This document shows, piece after piece, positions 1 to 6,294 of a DNA stretch of 11,959 bases; the stretch's first letter is position 1; the number at the start of each line of letters is the position of its first letter. The notes beneath the pieces were generated by a model. The model did no database searches. It had not been told where the DNA came from and saw only the letters and a program-made list of their open reading frames with translations. The translations under genes were made by a program, and so were the position numbers. This DNA is from Baffinella frigidus (lineage: Eukaryota; Cryptophyceae; Cryptomonadales; Baffinellaceae): assembly GCA_026770585.1 (NCBI GenBank), contig MU646573.1, positions 1-11,959 on the forward strand, read 5' to 3'.

Positions 1-114
1 GGTTCAGGATTCAGGGTTCAGGGTTTAGGGTTCAGGGTTCAGGGTTCAGAGTTTAGGGTTTATGGTGTAGGGTTTAGGGTTCAGGGTTCAGGGTCCATTG
101 TGTAGGGTTTAGGC
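1..114 (+). repeat. Degenerate telomere-like repeat, G-rich strand on plus
   Basis: Runs of TTCAGGG, TTTAGGG and GTGTAGGG-type units fill this stretch and give way to unique sequence after about position 114. The units are heavily mutated and often out of 7-bp register, so this is an old interstitial array or the inner edge of a subtelomere, not an active telomere end. It may continue to the left of the window. Confidence 0.9.
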
Positions 115-420
115 TGGATTCTTTGAACGTCATACTTACAGAATGCGGTATTGAATGTGGCCTTGAAAAAATATAGAGCTCGAATTGAGTTGAATAAAAC
201 GAGAAAAACGTTGCGTTCCTAATTTATTTGTGTTAATGGGGGCTCAAACGTAATCACCGCCCCAGTTCGACTCACTTCTCGTACACACTTCAAAAGCCGA
301 TTGATTCACCGGGAAATTTGGGGGTGAATCATTGAGGTTTCACGAAAACACAGGAAGTTCTAAACTAACCCACATAGTGACTTTGAATAACGTAATTATG
401 CGCTACGTATAATCCACCCT
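115..420. other. Unique AT-rich spacer with one small hairpin, no gene seen
   Basis: This stretch separates two telomere-like arrays. No open frame of note or LRR-like translation was seen on either strand. The only structure noted is a perfect 8-bp stem, GATTCACC (303-310) with GGTGAATC (323-330) around a 12-nt loop. Confidence 0.5.
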
Positions 421-600
421 TAAGGTTTAGGTATTAGGTTTTAGGGTGTAGAGTATAGGGTGTAGGGTTCAGGGTTCAGGGATTAGGGTTTGGATGTCAG
501 GGTTTAGGGTTTATGGTTTGGGGTTTGGGGTTTGGGGTTCAAGGTTTAGGGTTTAGGGTTTAGGGTTTAGGGTTTAGGGTTTAGGGTTTAGGGTTTCGGG
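421..600 (+). repeat. Telomere-like array ending in seven perfect TTTAGGG units
   Basis: Degenerate units such as TTAGGGTGTAG and TTTGGGG lead into seven consecutive perfect TTTAGGG heptamers at 545-593 and one TTTCGGG at 594-600. The perfect block makes TTTAGGG the likely ancestral telomere unit of this organism. TTTAGGG is the telomere repeat of plants and many algae and alveolates. The array ends sharply at about 600. Confidence 0.95.
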
Positions 601-667
601 TTTGAGTTCAACCGCGGAAGTTCCTCAGCCAGCGCCCGCGCTCCGTTTGGCCCTGCCCAGAGAAACC

Positions 668-809
668 AGCCCTCAGGGTTGGAGCAAATCGTCGATTCTT
701 GATTTCCGATTCCTTCGGGAGTGAAGTCGGAATCCGACTTCAACGGCTCCAATCCCCCTTGAAATCGGGAAATTGACAATCGTCGATTTGCCCCAGCCGT
801 GAGGGTTGG
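668..809. repeat. Imperfect foldback element, about 140 bp
   Basis: The left arm (about 670-712) and right arm (about 762-808) are imperfect reverse complements over roughly 42 bp, sharing blocks such as GCAAATCG and CGATT. At the centre lies a near-perfect 19-bp palindrome, GAAGTCGG/TCCGACTTC, at 723-741. The single strand would fold into one long hairpin. No convincing target-site duplication was seen. It could be a MITE-like element or a snap-back duplication. Confidence 0.7.
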
Positions 810-1260
810 TGGGAGGTCACGCGCACTTTCTGTCACCTGATCCGCTCTTGACAACAAAAAGAGGAAACCGCTGGGTGCTACACGCCAGCAGGGCTGGGAA
901 GGAAATCACGGGCGCGCGAATAAAAGTGGCACCGCAGAAACCTATGAAGCAGGAAACGAGGGTGGTGGGTGGGTGATGTACCTCATCACCGGCAGGGTCA
1001 TCACCTCGATGACCCTGACGCGGCGCTCTTCCGTCCCGAAGCGCGCCCTACTCCTACTGGGGGGGTGGGGCGTGGCTGGCACCCGTGAGGGGATCCGTCT
1101 CAGTCGGGTAGACCAACTATTCTTAAGTTGACATGCTGGGTCTGCAATTACGGGGGCACAGGACCAGCGGTAAAGCATAATCGCAGGCCCCCCCTGTCAC
1201 ATTTCACCAAAGCGGGAAGGTGCCATGCTTGACTGAACCGGGCACGTGTGGACCCTCTCT
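810..1260. other. Intergenic, no supported gene; paired hairpins at 972-1015
   Basis: Two adjacent perfect hairpins are visible: GGTGATG/CATCACC (972-978 with 984-990) and GGGTCATC/GATGACCC (995-1002 with 1008-1015), with 5-nt loops and 4 bp between them. Open frames here have no recognisable domain and were judged spurious. Whether the hairpins matter is unknown. Confidence 0.45.
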
Positions 1261-1266
1261 CCCGGC

Positions 1267-1644
1267 GAGAACTGATCCAATCTGGTGCACGAGAACTGAT
1301 CCGAGCTGGTGCATCACTGGGTAGGCCTCAAACGAGTCAACAGTCGCAGGATTCTGTGATGCACCAGCTCGCTACTGCAAAGCCACAGAGGAAGTCTCAA
1401 AATTCTTGGACACGACACTAAAATTACTTGTAGGTTACCTTTTGACGAATTTTGGTCACGTCCTTGGGGTGAAAATTGCCTTTTGAGGAGAAAATGGCTC
1501 AAAAGTATAGGACACCAGAGTGTCCGCTACCTTTTGAAACTTCCCCTGTGGCTTTTCAGTAGCGGGCCAGTGATGCACCAGCTCGGATCAGTTCTCGTGC
1601 GTCACTGGGGAAGCCTCAAACGAGTCGACAGTCGCAGGATTCTG
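1267..1644. repeat. Composite foldback with tandem, inverted and direct repeats
   Basis: A 24-bp unit beginning GAGAACTGATCC occurs twice in tandem (1267-1290, 1291-1314). Positions 1291-1320 are a perfect 30-bp reverse complement of 1567-1596. Inside this, 1370-1402 pairs with 1532-1564 (33 bp, a few mismatches). A 45-bp segment at 1312-1356 recurs in direct orientation at 1600-1644, overlapping the outer inverted arms. The interior (1403-1531) is AT-richer and holds a small stem, GGACAC/GTGTCC (1510-1525). No transposase frame is present. It fits a non-autonomous foldback element rearranged by nested duplication. Confidence 0.75.
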
Positions 1645-1926
1645 GAGCTTTGTCAGCAGGCCACACAGAGGGATACGAAGGGATTTTCGGGCACTCAGTG
1701 CCCGAGTTTCCGTTACCTTATCCGTAGGAAGCCCCCTGTGCCCCTACGGGTTGCCTACCGTAGGGTCCTAGGTCTCATCGCTTAGGGGTTGTTCAAACTC
1801 CCTTCTAAGGCCGCTGTGTGGGTTCTTGCGCTGCCACGCCAGAGGGCTCGAGGGAAACCGACGCCTTATCCACGCAAGATCTGACGTCGTTAACTTAAGT
1901 ATGCAAGGGATCTCCCCTGAAAGATA
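1645..1926. repeat. Repeat mosaic at the 3' edge of the LRR gene
   Basis: There is a hairpin CGGGCAC/GTGCCCG at 1688-1704 and a copy of a dispersed motif with core CCTACCGTAGG near 1755, also found near 7316, 10995 and 11060. A segment at about 1835-1890 (CACGCCAGAGGGCTCGAG, then CTTATCCACGCAAG) recurs at about 5331-5395. An inverted partial copy lies at 1941-1958, inside the last LRR reading frame. No gene is supported here. Confidence 0.6.
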
Positions 1927-2106
1927 TCAAAAGTGGATGTTTCGAGCACTCTGGCGTGGTGCGCCCAGGGCGCCCCTGACACGCGGGGGGGTGCACGGAC
2001 CGATAGCGTTCCCAGCGAGGTTGAGGATGCTGAGAGAGGGGCACGATGAGAGCGCCGGGGCCAGCAGCTCCACTCCCCGGCACCCCAGCTCGTTGCCTTC
2101 GAGGTC
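1927..2106 (-). CDS. LRR gene, last visible exon (LRR5-6), probably truncated
   Basis: Read on the minus strand, the exon begins right after a CTGGCAG acceptor at 2113-2107. It starts with DLEGNELG, which completes the consensus half-repeat LTDL left at the end of the previous exon, giving LTDLDLEGNELG in phase 0. One full 28-residue ribonuclease-inhibitor-type LRR follows, then the start of a next (LSILNLAGNAIG). After that glycine the LRR pattern stops, and about 23 unrelated residues lead to TGA at 1929-1927. The tail overlaps an inverted copy of the CACGCCAGAG dispersed repeat. The gene may therefore have been truncated by rearrangement, or a donor near GTCCGT or GTCAGG may lead to an exon not seen. 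Other LRR proteins of this kind carry more repeats (family knowledge). Confidence 0.7.
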   Translation of the reverse strand, partial: DLEGNELGCRGVELLAPALSSCPSLSILNLAGNAIGPCTPPRVRGALGAPRQSARNIHF

Positions 2107-2431
2107 CTGCCAGCGCGTGCGCTTCTGGTCAAATATTCTAGTCAACCAGTCTGGGTTTATTAGGGTGTTTGTCAGCGAACAGTCACGCCCAGGAGAGAGT
2201 TGCAAGAGGTGATCCTTCAGGTCCTTTAAGTTCCTCGATCTCCCAAAATAGGTGCACACTGGAACGTGTTCTGCAGAAAAGCCATTGCTTCTTTTCGGAT
2301 CAGAATGATGTCGCTGCAGCAGGCGAGGCGGGGGGGACGTGCTGAGGCGGGGGACGTGCTGAGCCAATATTCGGTCAACTCGAGTGAAGTAGAGCCACGA
2401 TTCAGCAGCGCCGTCGGGCCACGTGACTTAC
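2107..2431 (-). other. Spliceosomal intron (325 bp) holding a dispersed-repeat fragment
   Basis: The minus-strand donor is a textbook CTG|GTAAGT at 2431 and the acceptor is CTGGCAG ending at 2107. Removing the segment joins two half LRRs in frame, which is strong internal evidence for splicing. The intron carries a degraded copy (about 2219-2310) of the repeat beginning GGTCCTTTAGG found at 8735 and 9209, antisense to the gene. It also has a short tandem duplication of a GGCGGGGGACGTGCTGA-type unit (about 2324-2363). Confidence 0.8.
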
Positions 2432-2842
2432 CAGGTCAGTGAGGTACATGCAGTGGGGCAGCGCGTCGGCCAGACACCGCGCGGCGTCCTCCTCGAGATC
2501 GTTGCTGCGCAGATCCAGCGACACGATCGACGACAGCAACGGCAGCTTCCCCGCAACCGCGGCCCCGCCGCACGCCCCGAGGAAATTCGACCCCAGGTGG
2601 AGACTCTTGAGAAGCGGGAGGTGCGTGAACGCCCCGCAGAGCCCCTCCGCCCCCGCGGCGCCGCACCGGTTCTGCGAGAGGTCCAGGTGCGAGAGCGAGG
2701 AGCAGTGGTGGAGCGAGAGGGAGAGGGAGATGATGGCGGCGTCGTCGAGGCGGTTCTGTTTCAGGTCGAGGCCTACCAGCCCGCGGAACTGGCGGTCGGT
2801 TGCGAGGGAGAGGCCACGGAGGACTGCGGCGTGCTCTTTGAC
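2432..2842 (-). CDS. LRR protein, central exon with four RI-type repeats
   Basis: This exon is 411 bp, exactly 137 codons. The minus-strand frame opens after a CAACCAG acceptor with about 22 lead-in residues, then four successive 28-residue repeats beginning GLVGLDLKQNRL, LSHLDLSQNRC, LKSLHLGSNFL and IVSLDLRSNDL. It ends in LTDL, which is completed by the next exon. The spacing LxxLxLxxNxL with a following ALxxxxx helix is that of ribonuclease-inhibitor/NLR-type LRRs, which form a horseshoe protein-binding surface. Third codon positions are strongly G/C. Overlapping plus-strand frames are antisense shadows. If joined to the F-box-like exon, the product would be an FBXL-type adaptor binding a target through the LRRs. 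Cytosolic or nuclear location is inferred from the lack of a signal peptide. Confidence 0.85.
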
Positions 2843-3208
2843 CTGGTTGAGGGTTGAGGGTTTAGTGTTTGGGGTTTGGGGTTTGGGGCTTGGGGCTTGG
2901 GGTTTGGGGGTTAGGGTTGAGGGTTTTGGGGTTTAAGGTTTATGGTTTATGGTTTAGGGTTGGTTTAGGGTTTAGGGAACAGGGTTTAGGGTTTAGGGTT
3001 TGAGGGTTGGGGTTTAGGGTTCAGGGTTTAGGGTCTAGGGTCTAGGGTCTAGGGTCTGGGGTTTAGGGTTTAGGGTTTAGGGTTTAGGGTCCAGGGTTTA
3101 GGGTTTAGGGTTTAGGGTTTAGGGTTTAGGGTTCAGGGTTCAGGGTTCAGGGTTCAGGGTTTAGGGTTTAGGGTTTAGGGTTTAGGGTCTAGGGTTTCAG
3201 GTTGAGAC
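2843..3208 (-). other. Proposed intron (366 bp) made of telomere-like repeat
   Basis: Between the F-box-like exon and the LRR exon nearly all sequence is a telomere-like array. On the coding strand it reads as (CCCTAAA)n, a natural pyrimidine-rich tract, and ends CCCTCAACCAG at the acceptor (AG at 2844-2843). The proposed donor is CGG|GTCTCA at 3208, which has only the GT in common with the strong GTAAGT donor of the second intron. Both ends are phase 0, so the frame is preserved. The donor choice is uncertain; the acceptor is better supported. Confidence 0.5.
2847..3200 (+). repeat. Interstitial telomere-like array with homogenised variant blocks
   Basis: From 3013 to 3194 there are 26 consecutive units in exact 7-bp register. 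The order is mixed units, TCTAGGG x3, TCTGGGG, TTTAGGG x4, TCCAGGG, TTTAGGG x5, TTCAGGG x4, TTTAGGG x4, TCTAGGG. The left part (2847-3012) is more degenerate, with TTTGGGG and TTGAGGG. Runs of identical variants point to local duplication or gene conversion after insertion rather than direct telomerase synthesis. The array lies inside the minus-strand gene. Confidence 0.93.
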
Positions 3209-3508
3209 CCGCGGGGCGAGCAGCTCGACGCTGGAGTGCTGCGCAGAGAACTGTAGCAGCAACGAAGAAACCGTCTCCGCTGCATCACATCCAGCCCGCG
3301 GTTCCGAGATTCCTGCTTGCTTCCCTCTCTGACCCCACTTGTGACTCGCGAGACGAGAAACGCGCAGAACGACCCACGGCGCGCTGCGCAGCGTCTCAGC
3401 GAAAGCTTTGCAGACCTGCAGACCCGTGCTGACGCGCTCGCGTGGCCACAGCCTGCACAGCGCGTCGCCATCCAAAGACGCCAGCCCTGAAACACACTCA
3501 CTGTCCAT
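3209..3508 (-). CDS. F-box-like N-terminal exon of the LRR gene
   Basis: The frame starts at ATG 3508-3506 (MDSECVSGL) and is open to the proposed donor at 3209, 100 codons. An in-frame ATG at 3613 would add 35 residues of glycine- and arginine-rich sequence and looks less likely. Residues about 8-50 read LASLDGDALCRLWPRERVST, then LQVCKAFAETLRSAPW and VLRV. The hydrophobic spacing, a VCKAF core and a terminal tryptophan fit an F-box motif, which binds SKP1 in SCF ubiquitin ligases. The proline usual near the start of the motif is absent. A basic linker and a helix-like segment (AETVSSLLLQFSA) follow. Without splicing the frame stops at 3197. F-box plus RI-type LRRs is a known pairing, which supports joining the exons. 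Assignment by eye; a stand-alone gene is possible. Confidence 0.5.
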
Positions 3509-3782
3509 ACGTGCCCCGAGCCCGAGGAATCTGCCACCCCCAACGCAAGCCTCCGCCGCACCCCAACTCGTGATGTTACCCCTTCTCACGTCACTCCGCC
3601 AGCCTGCCTGCAAGCTCCCTTCCAGCCTCTTCAGCCCCCAGCCGACGACCCACTCCCGCCGGGCCCGCCTCAGAACCAGGCCGTTGTAAACGTAAAAAAA
3701 ATTAACGCTCGGGAGTGCGAGGCGACGGGGCCGTTAACTGCTTCGTGGTCACAGGAGAGGTAGACATAGAACGGGTGCAGCG
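3509..3782. promoter_or_regulatory. Shared divergent promoter region
   Basis: The F-box/LRR gene runs leftward from 3508 and the coiled-coil gene rightward from 3783, leaving about 270 bp for both promoters and 5' leaders. It is GC-rich apart from an AT-rich patch at about 3686-3706 (GTAAACGTAAAAAAAATTAA), the only obvious low-melting element. No TATA box or known motif could be assigned. The frame open upstream of 3508 to 3613 would shorten this region if translated. Confidence 0.35.
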
Positions 3783-4361
3783 ATGCCGCCAATCCCGAAG
3801 AAGAAGGGTGGCGCCAACGACGTGGCCGTCATGGAGCAGCGCCTCGCGCTGCTCAAGGAGCAGATGGAGGACGAGCGGCTGCGCCGCGAGGAGCTCCTCG
3901 CCTCGAGCGGCGGAGATTCCATGTGGCAGTCGGGCCGGCGCGGCGTTATCCGCGGCCCTGCGGCGAATGTGGGCCAGCTCGTCCGCGCGCGCGCGCGTCC
4001 GGCAGCGGGCAGCGCGCGTGCTCCAGTACCCCCCGCCCCCGCTCGCACGTCGCCTGTCGAGGAGCACGACCGCGAGAGCCCGGCTCTGAGCGCAGCGAGC
4101 ACGGACCAGTCGGTGTTCGACGCGGGGGATTCGACGTCGCCGCTCCCAGTCTCGCGTCCCGTGTCCCGCGAGGCACGGCCTACGCCTTTCCAGCGACCGC
4201 CTTCCCCGAAGGAGGTCGTGGCGATGGAGTGCCAGACAGACCGCATTCAGTGGACCTCCTCCAGCCAGGCGACTCCTCGCAGCCGCCCGCCGAGTGCACG
4301 CCCGGGCGGCTCCTCCTACTTCGACAAAATCATGAAGGCACGGCAGGCGGGATCGTCTTAA
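3783..4361 (+). CDS. Hypothetical basic protein with N-terminal coiled coil
   Basis: A single 192-codon frame, ATG 3783 to TAA 4359-4361. Codon choice is consistently G/C at the third position (CTC, GAG, CGC, GCG), unlike overlapping frames, so this one is credible. The product starts MPPIPKKKGG, a lysine-rich head. Residues about 17-42 then give a short charged coiled coil (MEQRLALLKEQMEDERLRRE). Residues 50-145 are low-complexity Ala/Pro/Ser/Arg and probably disordered. A more ordered-looking tail holds MECQTD and a final SYFDKIMKARQ. There is no signal peptide or membrane segment. G at -3 of the start suits eukaryotic initiation. The function is not recognised; a basic head plus coiled coil would fit a cytoskeletal or scaffold protein, which is only a guess. 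Conserved short motifs at both ends suggest a complete protein. Confidence 0.75.
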   Translation: MPPIPKKKGGANDVAVMEQRLALLKEQMEDERLRREELLASSGGDSMWQSGRRGVIRGPAANVGQLVRARARPAAGSARAPVPPAPARTSPVEEHDRESPALSAASTDQSVFDAGDSTSPLPVSRPVSREARPTPFQRPPSPKEVVAMECQTDRIQWTSSSQATPRSRPPSARPGGSSYFDKIMKARQAGSS

Positions 4362-4716
4362 GGCTCATAGACTATTGTATCACTCAACTAGAGGCGAAGT
4401 GAAGAGAAGAAGTCTAGCGTCCCAGACTTGGCACACACAGTTTCTGAGTAAAGCCGGGCATCACGAGTGCGTGTGAGAGAGAGTCTCAGAGAGAGACCTT
4501 GATTGACACCAACACGGCCGCGAAGTACGCACCAAACCGCATGTTTCAGAAGGACCTAACGAGAGATCCTGCGCACTCTACACGATTTTTACGCAGGGAG
4601 ACAGGGGCGCGAACCCCCACGCCTAGCTGGACTACACGCCTAGCTACGGCGCGAAGCCCACACACCACCCGCCATCAGAAGAGAACCAAATCAAGGTGAT
4701 GAGGCCTGTGGTGAAA
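4362..4716. other. 3' flank of the coiled-coil gene, no further gene seen
   Basis: After the stop come a GA-rich tract (GTGAGAGAGAGTC, CAGAGAGAGACC, about 4470-4498) and two copies of an ACGCCTAGCT motif near 4618 and 4635 that recurs around 8020, 11235, 11540, 11715 and 11735. No canonical AATAAA was noticed. Small frames here have no recognisable domain. Confidence 0.45.
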
Positions 4717-4755
4717 CCCCTGCAGACTGAAGACTCAGTCTTTAGTCTGCAGGGG
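4717..4755. repeat. 39-bp near-perfect palindrome
   Basis: CCCCTGCAGACTGAAGAC (4717-4734) and GTCTTTAGTCTGCAGGGG (4738-4755) are reverse complements except for one base pair, separated by 3 nt. A transcript would form an 18-bp stem with one wobble or mismatch. It lies about 355 bp downstream of the coiled-coil gene's stop. It could be a transcription end or processing structure, or a relic of a foldback insertion; neither can be shown here. Confidence 0.8.
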
Positions 4756-5072
4756 AAATCAACGTTTGCGATCGTTCCATTTGGTTCACTTCTGGTGGCT
4801 GATGGGAGGGAATGTCTGAGCCGGGAGCACCGCCAGCGCCCACGTGCGCTCTTCAGGGCAGCATTGCCGCACACAATCCTCCTCGGCGTGTGCACACCCT
4901 TTGAACGCTACAGGCCTAGAGAGAGTTGACTGGTAATTGCGGGCCTTCTGAAGCCCGCGTGACCTCTCGAGTAAATCTAACGAAAGACTGAGGCATCCTC
5001 GTAACCTTGCGTTCTTACATGCCCTTAGAGCCTAGATACCCACACACCCTCCGCGCTCGTTCGCTCCAACCC
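4756..5072. other. Intergenic spacer, nothing recognised
   Basis: Mixed-composition sequence between the 39-bp palindrome and the foldback element. A weak GCGGGC/GCCCGC stem is visible near 4939-4958. No coding signal could be supported. Confidence 0.4.
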
Positions 5073-5230
5073 AGTCTTATCTCAGAAAAGGGATTTTAAA
5101 ATTCGTTTTCTCAAGTCAATTCCTGTACAAATTCGTCAACTTATTCTTTTCTCTGCGCATAAGTTGACAAATCTGAAGGGGGGTTGACTTAAGAAAACGA
5201 ATTTAAAAATCCCTTTTCTGAGATAAAGTC
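5073..5230. mobile_element. MITE-like foldback element with AGTC flanks
   Basis: Terminal arms 5077-5119 and 5184-5226 are near-perfect reverse complements of about 43 bp, beginning TTATCTCAGAAAAGGGATTT. A second inner stem, GTCAACTTAT (5135-5144) with ATAAGTTGAC (5159-5168), closes a 14-nt loop. The 150-bp element is flanked on both sides by AGTC (5073-5076 and 5227-5230), a candidate 4-bp target-site duplication. It has no coding capacity, as expected of a non-autonomous miniature inverted-repeat element. No second copy was seen in this window, so mobility is inferred from structure only. A TTA/TAA target would be an alternative reading of its ends. Confidence 0.75.
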
Positions 5231-5436
5231 TCTTCCCGCATCGACCAGCGCAGCAGTCCCGCATAATCCCTTCAGCCACAGCGATTCTTCGCACGACTCT
5301 CAATTTTCCAGGCTACCGTGCGTGGTGCACCACGCCACAGGGCTCGAGTGCAGAGGCCGTTTGCGAAATAGCCGCCTATCCACGCAAGGTCGTTGCTGGA
5401 AATTTCAGAACGCAATGTTTCATTTCGAGGTACTAA
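5231..5436. repeat. Spacer with a copy of the CACGCCA dispersed repeat
   Basis: Positions about 5331-5395 (CACGCCACAGGGCTCGAG, then CTATCCACGCAAGG) match about 1835-1890, with an inverted partial copy at 1941-1958. The rest of the stretch carries no recognised feature. Confidence 0.55.
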
Positions 5437-5697
5437 ACCATAAAGATAAACCCTAAATTATACACTCTATACTCTAAACATTAAACTATACCAAAACGAA
5501 ACACAAAAACCTAAACCCTGATTCCTAAAGCCTTAGCCCTAAACCCTAAACCCTAAACCCTAGACCCTCGACCCTAAACCCCAAACCCTAAACCCCAAAA
5601 CCTAAAACCCCACACCTAAAACCCAGACCCTAAACCCCAAAACCCAAACTCTAAAGCCCTAAAACCCAAACCCCAAACCCTCAACCCTAAACCCTTA
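5437..5697 (-). repeat. Telomere-like array, C-rich on plus (copy A)
   Basis: CCCTAAA-type units with many variants (CCCCAAA, CCCAAAC, TAGACCC) fill the stretch. The left edge, from ACTCTAAACATT through CCAAAACGAA to CCTAAAGCCTTAGCC, matches 10376-10445 closely. This array is therefore the left part of a segmental duplication, not an independent insertion. Its orientation is opposite to the arrays at 1-600 and 2847-3200. Confidence 0.92.
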
Positions 5698-5704
5698 CGG
5701 GGGT

Positions 5705-5905
5705 GCCTCGCTGATAAGGAACCGGAAATCTGAAAACGCCCGTCCTCCGTTCCTTAATTATTAAGAAACTCTGTGGAAACGCCCGCCTTCCGTTCCTTAC
5801 TAATTAAAGAACTTTGAGGAAACGCCCGCCTCCCGCTCTTTAATTTTTAAAGAACTCACGACAAACGCTCGCCTCGTTTCTTTATCCTCCTTGTTTCTTA
5901 ATCCT
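5705..5905. repeat. 43-bp-period palindromic tandem array, left block
   Basis: The core ACGCCCGCC (or one-base variants) recurs at 5736, 5779, 5822 and 5865, each exactly 43 bp apart. Between cores lies a palindrome of the type GTTCCTTAA...TTAAGGAAC, best preserved near 5750-5770 and decaying rightward. Periodicity fades after about 5880 in CT-rich sequence. The block starts directly at the end of the telomere-like array. Confidence 0.88.
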
Positions 5906-6294
5906 CTTCCCCCCCCCCTTCCCCCCTCACGTTCAACACTGCACCGCCCCCTCAATCTCAGATCACTCCTCGTGTTTACCACATGTACAGTGTAGAAAGA
6001 GCTTCTGAGAGCATCGGACACAGAGGAGAAGGGAAATCGGTCCTGAATCTCCAGAATCAGGGGCCGGAGGGGAACTGAAACCATGGCGAGGGCAGTGGAG
6101 GGCGGAGAGCATAGGAGGCCCACTTTGCTTTAAGACACAATTTCAATTGCGGTTCCCGATTTTGGAATTTGGTCGCAAGGTGGTTTGGGTAGGGGGTTGG
6201 TGAAATTCTCGAGGCTGCACCACTCGCGCACTTTGTTTTTCTCAGGAAATAGTGGCATTGTTTTTTGGGTCGAAAATACGCCACCTCCGTTCTC
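5906..6294. other. Spacer between the two blocks of the 43-bp array, no gene
   Basis: It begins with a C-run (about 5910-5925) and is otherwise mixed unique sequence. Minus-strand open frames here (for example 6057-6284) show no domain or coding-like codon choice. No repeat partner was found within the window. Confidence 0.45.

Noticed and set aside
1-600. True chromosome end at the left edge
   Set aside because: The left array is degenerate, interrupted by 300 bp of unique sequence, and G-rich on plus; a left chromosome end would be C-rich on plus.
588-857. 89-residue minus-strand open frame
   Set aside because: It starts in the telomere-like array and runs through the foldback; its translation is a by-product of those repeats and has no domain.
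2423-2936. Plus-strand frames of 144 and 165 residues
   Set aside because: They are antisense to the LRR exon, whose minus-strand translation has four regular 28-residue repeats.
3702-4246. Other long frames overlapping the coiled-coil gene on both strands
   Set aside because: High GC content leaves all frames open; only the 3783 frame has consistent codon choice, a good start context and a structured N-terminus.
4560-4660. tRNA-like B box on the minus strand (GGGGGTTCGCGCCCC)
   Set aside because: No acceptable D arm, anticodon arm or 7-bp acceptor stem could be built at the right distance.
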